A program made the translations under genes and the position numbers. A model generated the notes under the pieces. It ran no database searches. It was not told the DNA's origin and was given only the letters and a program-made list of their open reading frames with translations. Shown here piece after piece: positions 35,313 through 42,496 of a stretch of 64,000 nt of DNA. How positions within the stretch are numbered: position 1 is the stretch's first letter; each line of letters opens with the position of its first letter. Where the stretch lies: the NCBI RefSeq assembly GCF_900110255.1, contig NZ_FODD01000016.1:62001-126000 (forward strand), given 5' to 3'. The DNA comes from Actinacidiphila rubida (GTDB lineage: Bacteria; Actinomycetota; Actinomycetes; Streptomycetales; Streptomycetaceae).

Positions 35313-35624
35313 ATGCACAGCAACGACGCGCAGATGCTCGTGCTCACCGTCCTCGCGGACGGGCCGCTGCACGGCTATGCCATCAACACGGCGATCGAGG
35401 ACCTCACCGGCCGCAGACTCGGCCCGGGCAGCCTCTACGGCGCGCTCGCCCGGCTGGAGGCCCGCGAACTGATCGAGGCCGCCGACGCGGGCGGCGAGGC
35501 GGCGGAGCGGCACCGCACCATGCGGATCACCACCACCGGACGCGACCAACTCCGCGCGGAACTCCAGCAGATGGCGCGCATCTCGGCGGCCGGGCTGCGC
35601 GCGCTCGGACCGGGGCCGGCATGA
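35313..35624 (+). CDS. PadR-family transcriptional regulator
   Basis: A 103-residue winged-helix repressor of the short PadR class. The hallmark LVLTVLADGPLHGYAINTAIED opens the HTH, followed by GPGSLYGALARLEARELIEA and a C-terminal dimerisation helix. ATG at 35313 has AAGGAGG 9 bases upstream. It overlaps the next membrane-protein gene by 4 bases (ATGA). PadR proteins commonly repress adjacent membrane-protein or efflux genes and are released by a small ligand. Repeated TAGTACGC half-sites in the divergent region are its probable operators. Confidence 0.9.
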   Translation: MHSNDAQMLVLTVLADGPLHGYAINTAIEDLTGRRLGPGSLYGALARLEARELIEAADAGGEAAERHRTMRITTTGRDQLRAELQQMARISAAGLRALGPGPA

Positions 35625-36385
35625 GCGCCGCGTCGTTCCTGACCGGCCTCTACCCGCCGCCGGTGCGGGAGCGCTGGGGCGGCGAGATCAGCCGCGAGGT
35701 CGCCGCGTCCGGCATCCGGTGCTGGCCCGACACCGTCGCCGGTGCCGCCCGGCTGTGGCTGCACCCCACCCACTGGCCCGAGGCGCGGGCCGGCCAGACC
35801 CGGCGGGTCGTGGTGGTCGCCCTCTCGGCGGTCACCGCTGCGACCGTGCTGCTGCTGCGCTCCCTCATCCCCACCACCACGCTGACCGCCGACGTCCGGC
35901 ACCCCGCCACGAGCCTGTGGCTCGTCCCGCTGCTACTCGGCGTGCTGCTCGCGGTACCCCTGCCGCCGCTCGACCGCACGCTGTTCGCCCGTCTGGTGGC
36001 CGCCGCGGCCCGCACCCTCGCCGCCCCGGCCGTCGCGGTCGCGGCTCTGCTCGCCCTCGCGTGGAGCGGCGCGGTCCGGCAGGCCACCGGGCCCGCCGAG
36101 GCCGCCCTCGTCGCGTACTACTGGCTCACCCTCGGCTTCGTCGCGGTCCGGCTGTGCGCGTGCGTCGCCCGCGCCGCCGCGCTCACCACCCCGCCCGGCA
36201 CGCGCCGCCTGTCCGCCGCCGTGCTCTCCGTCGGAGCGGGGCTGGCCGCGGCCGCCGTGCAGACGCTCGCGGCGCTCGCCGCGTCCGGCGGCCACCCGGC
36301 CGCCGCCGCCGAGGGGTCGGCGCTCGCCCTGGCCGCCGTCGTCACGCTCGCCGCGGGCCGTGATCTCGGGAGCCTGACGGCGTGA
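35621..36385 (+). CDS. Membrane protein co-transcribed with PadR
   Basis: A 254-residue protein. The first ~50 residues are soluble and contain LYPPPVRERWGGEISREV, a motif I associate with small actinobacterial membrane proteins downstream of PadR genes. Then come about 6-7 membrane helices. There is no transporter signature or ATPase. Its ATG overlaps the padR-like stop by 4 bases, so the two should be translated together and repressed by PadR. It may work with the divergent polytopic protein, also under the same operator region. It converges on the HAD phosphatase gene with 28 bases between. Confidence 0.68.
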   Translation: MSAASFLTGLYPPPVRERWGGEISREVAASGIRCWPDTVAGAARLWLHPTHWPEARAGQTRRVVVVALSAVTAATVLLLRSLIPTTTLTADVRHPATSLWLVPLLLGVLLAVPLPPLDRTLFARLVAAAARTLAAPAVAVAALLALAWSGAVRQATGPAEAALVAYYWLTLGFVAVRLCACVARAAALTTPPGTRRLSAAVLSVGAGLAAAAVQTLAALAASGGHPAAAAEGSALALAAVVTLAAGRDLGSLTA

Positions 36386-36413
36386 CCCGTGGTCAGGCCG
36401 GCTCGGGAACCGC

Positions 36414-37112
36414 TCAGCCGAGGCTGCGGCCTGGCCCGTCGGCGTGGCCGCGCCCGTCGGCATCCACGGCCACGCACCCGGGTCCGTGGACCGTGAGCGG
36501 CGGCGTGACCCGGACGGCCGCCAGGTCGGCGGCGGAGGCGAGGACGCCGGGGCCTGCCAGGCCGATGCCGACGCAGCGCATACCGGCCGAGCGGGCCGCG
36601 TCGAGGCCGATCGGCGCGTCCTCGAAGACCAGGCACCGCTCCGGTGCGGCGCCGAGCTTCTCCGCGGCCAGCAGGTAGCCGTCGGGCGCGGGCTTGCCCC
36701 GGTCGACGTCGTCGGCGGTGATCAGCAGCGCCGGTTCGGGCAGGCCCGCGGCGGCCAGCCGCCCCCGGGCGATCGGGGGAGTGGACGACGTGACCACCGC
36801 CCAGCGGTCAGGTGGCAGCGCGGCCAGCAGGGCGGCGGCGCCGGGCATCGCCGTGACCCCGTCCATGAACCCGAGTTCGAGCGCGGTGATCCGGGCGACC
36901 TCGGCCGCGACGTCCAGCGCGGGCGCCACCTCGCGGACCAACTCGGCGTCACGCCTGCCGTGCGCGAGCGCGAGGACGGCGTCCCCGTCGAGCCCGTGCA
37001 GCGCGGCCCAGGCGCGCATGCTGCCGTCGATCGCCGCGCGCGAGTCCACCAGGACCCCGTCGAGGTCGAACAGCAGCGCCTCCACCGCGCCCGCCGTCCA
37101 TCCGTGGTCCAC
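36414..37112 (-). CDS. HAD-superfamily phosphatase (beta-phosphoglucomutase/phosphoglycolate type)
   Basis: A 232-residue HAD subfamily IA hydrolase. Motif I is FDLDGVLVDS with the nucleophile and acid aspartates, motif II the serine of VVTSST, motif III the lysine in RGKPAPDGYLLA, and motif IV LVFEDAPIGLDAARSAGM. A helical cap lies between motifs I and II. Relatives dephosphorylate small sugar phosphates, such as hexitol, glycerol or glucose phosphates. GTG at 37112 is preferred because GGGGAGG lies 6 bases upstream; the longer ORF is unlikely. It is divergent from the biosynthetic cluster that begins at about 37.2 kb and probably independent of it. Confidence 0.87.
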   Translation of the reverse strand: MDHGWTAGAVEALLFDLDGVLVDSRAAIDGSMRAWAALHGLDGDAVLALAHGRRDAELVREVAPALDVAAEVARITALELGFMDGVTAMPGAAALLAALPPDRWAVVTSSTPPIARGRLAAAGLPEPALLITADDVDRGKPAPDGYLLAAEKLGAAPERCLVFEDAPIGLDAARSAGMRCVGIGLAGPGVLASAADLAAVRVTPPLTVHGPGCVAVDADGRGHADGPGRSLG

Positions 37113-37226
37113 CGCTCGCCTCCCCGCTCGGGCACGCCGTCCCCGGCGGTGCCGCCGCCGCTCCGGGGACGGCCGCGAAACGGCCGCCGCGGAATCCGGA
37201 AGAATTCTCACGTGAGGGAGTACGCG

Positions 37227-37271
37227 ATGACCACCTACCTGAACGGGTGGCACGCCCACCCGTTGAGGTAG
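37227..37271 (+). CDS. 14-residue peptide ORF within a hairpin (candidate leader peptide)
   Basis: MTTYLNGWHAHPLR is encoded by 14 codons plus TAG. Support for translation is a strong ribosome site, GAGGGAG, 6 bases before the ATG. Nearly the whole ORF forms a 17-bp stem-loop (37234-37272), so translation and mRNA folding would compete. It lies 90 bases before the ketosynthase gene on the same strand. It could be an attenuation leader, a very small bioactive peptide precursor, or chance. The peptide has two His, one Trp and one Tyr but no run of a single amino acid, and no peptide-modifying enzyme such as a P450 or YcaO is nearby. Confidence 0.45.
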   Translation: MTTYLNGWHAHPLR

Positions 37272-37272
37272 G
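37234..37272 (+). other. Hairpin, 17-bp stem with one mismatch, spanning the small ORF
   Basis: 37234-37250 pairs with 37256-37272 except for one G-G mismatch, with loop CACGC. It could terminate transcription, act as an RNA switch tied to translation of the small ORF, or serve as a DNA dyad for a regulator. Confidence 0.75.
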
Positions 37273-37348
37273 GGCGGAAGACGTATGCCGCCGATTCCGC
37301 TCCCGGGCGCCGGTCATTCGAGTGGTAATGATCCCCGGCCGCCTCCAC

Positions 37349-37354
37349 TACAGT
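37349..37354 (+). promoter_or_regulatory. -10 element TACAGT, possible leaderless promoter of the ketosynthase gene
   Basis: TACAGT ends 7 bases before the ATG at 37362, and the gene has no ribosome site, so a leaderless mRNA is likely. No clear -35 is visible, as expected if an activator such as the cluster LuxR protein is needed. Confidence 0.5.
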
Positions 37355-37361
37355 CGCCGCC

Positions 37362-38495
37362 ATGACGTGGGATATCGCCGGTATGGGTGCCGTCGCGAGT
37401 GTGGGCGCGGATCCCGGCCGGATATTCGAGGCCCTGTGCGCGGGGCGGGACGGGCGGGCCCCGCTGCGGGTCTTCGACCCCTCCGCGTATCGCATGCGGT
37501 ACGCCTACGAGATCGACGACCGGCCTGAGCCGGGACGCGACGAGCCCGGACGCGCGTCCAGGTGGCTGGGTGACGCGGTGGCCCAGGCGCTGCGCGACGC
37601 GGACGTCGACCCGGGGTCCGCCGAGGTGCCCGTGCTGGTCGGCACCACTCTGCGCGAACAGCGCAGTGCCGAACTCTGGTGGCGTGACGGAACGCCTTTC
37701 GCACCGCGCGACCTGCATTTCGACGCGGCCCTGCGCAGCCGGATTCCGGGCGCCTCGAGTTTCACCTTCGCCAATGCCTGCTGCGCCGCGCTCTACTCCC
37801 TCGCACTCGCCGGTGACCTCATCGAACTCGGCCTCGCGGACACCGTGGTGGCCGCCGGTACCGATTCCCTCTCGGAAAGCACCTACGGAATGCTGGACCG
37901 GGTGCAGAACGAGACGCCCACCGCGGCACGCCCCTTCGACGTCGGCCGCAAGGGAATGGTGATGGGGGAGGGCGCCGTCGCCGTCGTGCTCCGCCGCACC
38001 GGCACCGGCTCGGGCCGCGTCCACGCCCGCCTGCGGGGTGTCGGCGTCAACTGCGACGCCTTCCACGCCACCGCGCCCGACCCGGCCGGCATCGCCCGCG
38101 TCATCGCGGACGCCCACCGGCGCGCCGGGGTCGGCGCCGACGACATCGACCTCGTCATGCTGCACGGCACCGGCACCCAGCTCAACGACCAGACCGAGGC
38201 GGAGGTGCTCGGCGCGCTGTTCGCCGGGGGCGCGAACCGGCCCCTGATGACGGCCGTGAAGTCCATGACCGGCCACACGCTCGGCGGCTCCGGCCTGCTG
38301 AGCCTGGTCGTCGCCGTCCTGGCCATGCGCCACGGGAGGGTCCCGCCGGTCCACGGCCTCGACCGGCCGGTCCCCGCCGCGGACGGCCTGCACCTCGTGC
38401 GGCACCGCGCCGCCACCGCCGACATCACCACCGCGCAGGTCAACGCGTTCGGCTTCGGCGGGATCAACGCGGTGGCCGTCGTGGAGGCGGCGTGA
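37362..38495 (+). CDS. Type II-like beta-ketoacyl synthase (active, Cys-His-His)
   Basis: A condensing enzyme of 377 residues, short for a KAS II/type II KS-alpha (usually ~410-420). The catalytic set is complete: C140 in NACCAAL, H268 in HGTGTQLND, and K300/H305 in KSMTGHTLGGSG. It should catalyse decarboxylative extension of an acyl chain on a carrier protein. The next gene encodes an inactive KS-like partner, overlapping by 4 bases, so the two probably form a heterodimer like KS-alpha/KS-beta. No ketoreductase, dehydratase, cyclase or acyltransferase gene accompanies them, so few extension rounds are expected, with malonyl loaded by the fatty-acid MCAT. It opens the plus-strand operon of the cluster. 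Confidence 0.87.
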   Translation: MTWDIAGMGAVASVGADPGRIFEALCAGRDGRAPLRVFDPSAYRMRYAYEIDDRPEPGRDEPGRASRWLGDAVAQALRDADVDPGSAEVPVLVGTTLREQRSAELWWRDGTPFAPRDLHFDAALRSRIPGASSFTFANACCAALYSLALAGDLIELGLADTVVAAGTDSLSESTYGMLDRVQNETPTAARPFDVGRKGMVMGEGAVAVVLRRTGTGSGRVHARLRGVGVNCDAFHATAPDPAGIARVIADAHRRAGVGADDIDLVMLHGTGTQLNDQTEAEVLGALFAGGANRPLMTAVKSMTGHTLGGSGLLSLVVAVLAMRHGRVPPVHGLDRPVPAADGLHLVRHRAATADITTAQVNAFGFGGINAVAVVEAA

Positions 38496-39601
38496 TACCC
38501 GGGACGGCGCACCCCGCCGTCACCGGGACCGGCACCGCGGTGCACGGACTCGCGGGACCCGCGGACCTGGTCGGACGCGGAGACGGCGGACCGGCGTTCG
38601 ACACGGCGACGGCCCTCACCGGCCGGGACATGCGCAACAAGGACCGCGGATCGCGGCTGGCCATCCGGGCCGCGGGCGCCGCGCTCGCCGCCGCCGGGCT
38701 CCTGGACGCCTCGGGCCGCGTGGCCGACCCCGAGGGAACGGCGGTGGTCGTCAGCTCCAACTTCGGGAACCTGGGCAGCGTCGTGGAACTCGCCGACACC
38801 ATCGCCGCGGAGACCGTCACGGGCCTCAATCCGCTCAGGCTCCCGGAGACCGCGTGCAGCGTCATCGCCGCCTGGGTCGCCATCCGGTTCGGCCTGCGCG
38901 GCCCCAGCCTGACCGTCTGCAACGGCACCAGCGGGGGCCTCGACGCGCTGTTCTGGGCGAGCAGCCTCCTCGCGACGCGCCGGGCCCGCGCCGTCACCGT
39001 GATCGGCGTGGAGCCCACCAACGACGCGGTCCGCAGGCTCCTGGGGGCCGACAGCGTCGACGGCGCCGTGGCCGTGGTGCTGGAAACGGCCGAGGCGGCG
39101 GACGAGCGCGGCGGCCCCGCCCCCGCCGCTTTCCTCACCGGCTACGGCCGCGGCCCCGACGCGGCCGGTGCGATCGCCGCGACGGGTCTGCCCGGAGCCG
39201 GTGGCCGCCACGACCTCGGCCTGTGGCTCACCGAAGTCGATCGGCCGGACGGCGCGTTGAGCATGGTCCGGACGTCCGGCGGTGTGCTCGGCCTCGAACG
39301 GCGGCTCGGCCGCTGCTCGGGGGCCCTCGGCGTGCTGCAGTGCGCCGCCGCGGCGGCCCACCTGAGCGGCGGCGGCACCGGCCCGGTGCTGGCCACCGCG
39401 GGCGGCGCGGGGGAGCCGGTCGCCGCCGTGCTGCTCACCGGCGCCGACGCCACGCCCGCACCGCTCGCGAGCACCGAAGTCCCGCACAGCACACCGCACG
39501 TCACTCGTGCGGTCCCCACCACGGCCTTCACCGACGCGGAGAACACCGACCCGGAGGTCTCCGTCCGACACCGAAAGGGTTCCCGCCATGCCGAGCGATG
39601 A
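38492..39601 (+). CDS. Inactive ketosynthase-like partner (chain-length-factor type)
   Basis: A 369-residue KS-fold protein. The nucleophile region reads VCNGTSGGLDALFW, with glycine where the active cysteine should be (not the glutamine usual in classical KS-beta), and neither HGTGT nor KSxxGH motifs are present; the latter region reads RTSGGVLGLERRLGRCSGALG. It is therefore catalytically dead and probably shapes the binding pocket of the active KS. The last ~50 residues are a poorly conserved Thr/His/Pro-rich tail that overlaps the carrier-protein gene by 14 bases. GTG at 38492 overlaps the KS stop (GTGA). Confidence 0.8.
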   Translation: MIPGTAHPAVTGTGTAVHGLAGPADLVGRGDGGPAFDTATALTGRDMRNKDRGSRLAIRAAGAALAAAGLLDASGRVADPEGTAVVVSSNFGNLGSVVELADTIAAETVTGLNPLRLPETACSVIAAWVAIRFGLRGPSLTVCNGTSGGLDALFWASSLLATRRARAVTVIGVEPTNDAVRRLLGADSVDGAVAVVLETAEAADERGGPAPAAFLTGYGRGPDAAGAIAATGLPGAGGRHDLGLWLTEVDRPDGALSMVRTSGGVLGLERRLGRCSGALGVLQCAAAAAHLSGGGTGPVLATAGGAGEPVAAVLLTGADATPAPLASTEVPHSTPHVTRAVPTTAFTDAENTDPEVSVRHRKGSRHAER

Positions 39602-39860
39602 GCAGCCGAGCACCGCCCACACCGCCGAACTGCACAGCCTGATCGCGGACGTTCTCGAACTTCCCGTGGAGGAGATCACCGCCGAGAGCCGGTTCATCGA
39701 CGACCTGGAGGTGGACTCGCTGGCCTCCCTGCAGATCGCCGTCCAGGTCGAGAAGCGGTTCGGCGTCAGCATCGGCGAGACCCACCTGGCGTCCATCGGC
39801 TCCGTCGGCGAGATGACCGAACTCGTGGAATCCCGGATGGCCGGGAAGTCGGGCGGCTGA
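39588..39860 (+). CDS. Acyl carrier protein 1
   Basis: A 90-residue carrier protein. The phosphopantetheine site is S44 in LEVDSLASLQI, within a four-helix ACP pattern (LIADVLELPVEEITAESRFIDDL before it). The first ~12 residues are a disordered extension. ATG at 39588 has GAAAGGG about 8 bases upstream and begins inside the KS-beta-like gene. As the third gene of the operon it most likely carries the chain built by the KS pair. Confidence 0.88.
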   Translation: MPSDEQPSTAHTAELHSLIADVLELPVEEITAESRFIDDLEVDSLASLQIAVQVEKRFGVSIGETHLASIGSVGEMTELVESRMAGKSGG

Positions 39861-39862
39861 CG

Positions 39863-41011
39863 GTGGGTGCCACCGTCCTGTTCCTCCCCTCGCCCTCCGC
39901 GTCGGGCAGTTGGGGCTCCACCGTGCGCCTCGCGGCCATCGCCGAGGAGTGCCGCAGGCGCGGTGACCGGGTGGTGTTCCACGCGTGCGAGCCCACCGAC
40001 GCGCTGCTGCGGGAACGCGGCCTGGAGGTGGCCCCCTTCCGCGGCATCGCGCCCGCGAGCCTGGCGCGCGGGCCGATCGACACCTTCCACGACATCTGCG
40101 AGGTGCTCGGCTTCAGTGAACCGGCCTCCTGGGAAAGGCTGTTGCGGGACGAGGACGACATGATCGCCGAAGTGGCGCCGGACGTCGTCGTCGCGGACAT
40201 GCGCCCGACCGCGCCGCTGTCCGCCGCGCGGCACGGCGTCCCGCTGGTGGCCTGCGCCTGGGCGGGTGCGGACCCACGCCTGCACGCCTCGGGCGACCAC
40301 CCGTACGACGACCTGGCCCGCGCGGTCGCCGCGAAGTGGTGCGACCTGGTGCCGGACTCCATGGCGGAGCTGATGTTCTGGCGGTCCGACCGCCAACTGG
40401 CGCTGTCCTTCCCCGCGTTCGAACCCGAGCTGGCGGACGCGCCCGCCGTCGCCTACACCGGCTACCTGCGCGACACCTGGCGCCCGGCGGGGGGCGAGGC
40501 ACGGCCGCCGGTGCCCGAGCGCCTCGTCGTGGTCTACGCGAGCTCGTCGCCGTGGGGCGTGCCGCGGATCGCCGACGCGCTCGACGAGGCGGCGCGCCGC
40601 GCGGCTGTCACGGTCTGGTGCGTGCTGCGCTCGGACACCCCGGCCCGGCGCCTGTCGGACCGCTGCGAGGTGTTCCGCTACCTGCCCATGGACGACGTGC
40701 TGCCGGAGAGCGCGGCCCTGGTCTTCCACGGCGGGCTGAGCACCGCGCTCGCCTCGGTCCACTACGGCGCGCCCGCGCTCGCCGTGCCCGGGCGGCACTA
40801 CGAGCGGCGGCGCAACGCCGACCGGCTCGGTGCCATGGGACTGGGCATCACGGGGGAGCTGGGCGACCTGCTGCCCAGCAGGCTCAGCGCCCTCTTCGAA
40901 CGCCTCGTGGACGACACCGGGTTGACCGCCGCCGCGGAGACCGCCCGCGCGGAGGCCGCCCGCTACGGCGGGGCGGCGGCCGCCGCCGACGCCGTCCACG
41001 GGCTCCTGTGA
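39863..41011 (+). CDS. GT1/UGT-type glycosyltransferase
   Basis: A 382-residue GT-B fold glycosyltransferase of the macrolide/UGT type. The N-terminal acceptor domain starts GATVLFLPSPSASGSWGSTVRLAAIAEE; the C-terminal nucleotide-sugar domain has the VFHGGLSTALASVHYGAPALAVPG motif that binds the sugar nucleotide phosphates. It should transfer a sugar from an NDP-sugar to the cluster product or a carrier-bound intermediate. No sugar-biosynthesis genes are nearby, so a common donor such as UDP-Glc or UDP-GlcNAc is likely. GTG starts 2 bases after the ACP stop. Confidence 0.82.
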   Translation: MGATVLFLPSPSASGSWGSTVRLAAIAEECRRRGDRVVFHACEPTDALLRERGLEVAPFRGIAPASLARGPIDTFHDICEVLGFSEPASWERLLRDEDDMIAEVAPDVVVADMRPTAPLSAARHGVPLVACAWAGADPRLHASGDHPYDDLARAVAAKWCDLVPDSMAELMFWRSDRQLALSFPAFEPELADAPAVAYTGYLRDTWRPAGGEARPPVPERLVVVYASSSPWGVPRIADALDEAARRAAVTVWCVLRSDTPARRLSDRCEVFRYLPMDDVLPESAALVFHGGLSTALASVHYGAPALAVPGRHYERRRNADRLGAMGLGITGELGDLLPSRLSALFERLVDDTGLTAAAETARAEAARYGGAAAAADAVHGLL

Positions 41012-41045
41012 CCACCCCGCCCGGCCGGAACCCGGGGTAGGCCGG

Positions 41046-41073
41046 CCCGCACCCCGCACCCCGCACCCCGCAC
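41046..41073 (+). repeat. Four tandem copies of the 7-mer CCCGCAC
   Basis: Exact heptamer repeats at 41046, 41053, 41060 and 41067 in the 145-base gap between the glycosyltransferase and condensation-like genes. A slippage-prone simple repeat; no function is apparent. Confidence 0.85.
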
Positions 41074-41156
41074 CCACCCCAGCGCCGGCGACCGGCACGG
41101 CACATCCCGCCCGCGGCCCTCACGCACCGCCCTCAGGACGCACGGAGGCAGAGCCC

Positions 41157-42479
41157 ATGAAGACGATCCCCGCGCCCGCGACGCAGGCGGTGTACCACGA
41201 CTTCCTCGCCGCACCCGACACCTACCTCCCCATCAAGCGGATGTTCGCGGCCGTCGCCCTGGACTCCGTGCTCGACCGCCGCCGTCTGGAGGCGGCGATC
41301 CGCGCCGTCGCCGGCGCCCACGAGATCCTCCGCACCTGCCCGGTGACGGTCGACGGCCAGGTGCTGCAGGAGATCCGCGAACTCCCCGAGATCGACGAGC
41401 CGTTGCTCGTCACCACCGACTGGGACGGCAGCGCCGAGGCCGTCACGGACCTCAAGACCGGTCTGGAGAACTGGTGGGCCGCACCACGGCAGCTGGCCGT
41501 CCGGCCGATCCTGGCGACGTCGGGGACCGGCCGGTCCTACCTGCTGTGCGCCTACAACGGCTGCAGCATGGACGGGATCTCCGCGCACTTCCTGCTGGAC
41601 CAGATCAGGGCCCACTACAGCGGCCGCCCCTTCGTGACGGCACCGGTCCAGTTCAGCGACTACTCGGCCGCCATGACGGAGGAGGGACACGCGCTGGCCT
41701 ACGACGACTGGATGCGCCTCATCGACCGCTCCGCGTCCGTCCTGCCCGACGCGCTCGCCAAGGACCGGGAGAGCATCCCCAAGGCGTGGATCAGAGTCCT
41801 CCCGTTCGAGCTGTCCCCGGACGTGACCGCCGCCGTGGGCACGCTGTGCCGGACCTTCGCGTGCACCCGGTTCGAGGCGCTCGCGGTCGCCACCGAGCTG
41901 TACTTCCGGCGGGACGACGACCGGCCCGCGAGCGTCGGCGTCCTGCACGGCGGACGGCGCGGCCCGCGGTCCCTCGAGGTCGCCGGACTGCTGCGCACCC
42001 AGGTCATGGACGTGGTGCAGATGGACGGCAGCCCCACCGCGGGCGCCGCGTTCACCGCCCAACTCGGCAGCCTCCGCGCCGCGCTGCGCCACCTCGCGCG
42101 CCTCCCCGTCGAGGAGGTGTGCCGCAGGGCCGGCCTGCCGGGCGGATTCCGGTTCGGCGAGCGGCGGTTGTGGGAGGTGTCCATCATCAGCCGCTTCTCG
42201 CGGTTCCTGACCGGCCCGTTCGGTGAGGCCGCCATCGAGCCGCTCGACGCGCCGATGCGGGACGACTGGTTCTGCGAGAACGGCGGGCCGGTCTTCAGCG
42301 TCAACTTCACCCTCGGCAAAGGCGCGTTGACCGGCGGCCTGCAGTACGTCGACCCGCCCGTCGACCCCGGGACGGCCGCCGCCGTCGTCGCGGGCATCCA
42401 GCAGACGGTCCTGCGCGTCGCCGGCGACCCCGCCGCATCCGTCGCCTCCGCCCCGGCGTTCCTGCGCCTCGTCTCCTGA
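41157..42479 (+). CDS. Free-standing condensation-domain-like protein with altered active site
   Basis: A 440-residue member of the condensation/acyltransferase superfamily (NRPS C domains, PapA-type acyltransferases). Two-lobed chloramphenicol-acetyltransferase-like sequence is evident, but the HHxxxDG catalytic motif reads NGCSMDG (134-140): both histidines are replaced, including the catalytic second one, while the structural Asp-Gly remains. The C-terminal lobe has FSVNFTLGKGALTGGLQY, where C domains have their DFGWG-like latch region. It may be a non-catalytic partner, an enzyme with another mechanism, or a cyclase-like scaffold. ATG at 41157 has GGAGG 9 bases upstream. Confidence 0.75.
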   Translation: MKTIPAPATQAVYHDFLAAPDTYLPIKRMFAAVALDSVLDRRRLEAAIRAVAGAHEILRTCPVTVDGQVLQEIRELPEIDEPLLVTTDWDGSAEAVTDLKTGLENWWAAPRQLAVRPILATSGTGRSYLLCAYNGCSMDGISAHFLLDQIRAHYSGRPFVTAPVQFSDYSAAMTEEGHALAYDDWMRLIDRSASVLPDALAKDRESIPKAWIRVLPFELSPDVTAAVGTLCRTFACTRFEALAVATELYFRRDDDRPASVGVLHGGRRGPRSLEVAGLLRTQVMDVVQMDGSPTAGAAFTAQLGSLRAALRHLARLPVEEVCRRAGLPGGFRFGERRLWEVSIISRFSRFLTGPFGEAAIEPLDAPMRDDWFCENGGPVFSVNFTLGKGALTGGLQYVDPPVDPGTAAAVVAGIQQTVLRVAGDPAASVASAPAFLRLVS

Positions 42480-42496
42480 AGGCGGTGCCGACGGCC

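Noticed and set aside
37235-37495. Minus-strand ORF ending YLNGWACHPFR, resembling the plus-strand small peptide
   Set aside because: The likeness arises because the hairpin is self-complementary; the minus ORF has no ribosome site.
41046-41073. Possible CRISPR or regulatory array in the 7-bp repeats
   Set aside because: The units are only 7 bases and directly abut with no spacers; simple slippage explains them.
37883-41098. A 1071-codon minus-strand ORF antisense to the KS-ACP-glycosyltransferase genes
   Set aside because: It is a GC-driven shadow: Arg/Gly/Ala-rich, no recognisable domain, and it opposes genes with clear catalytic motifs and ribosome sites.
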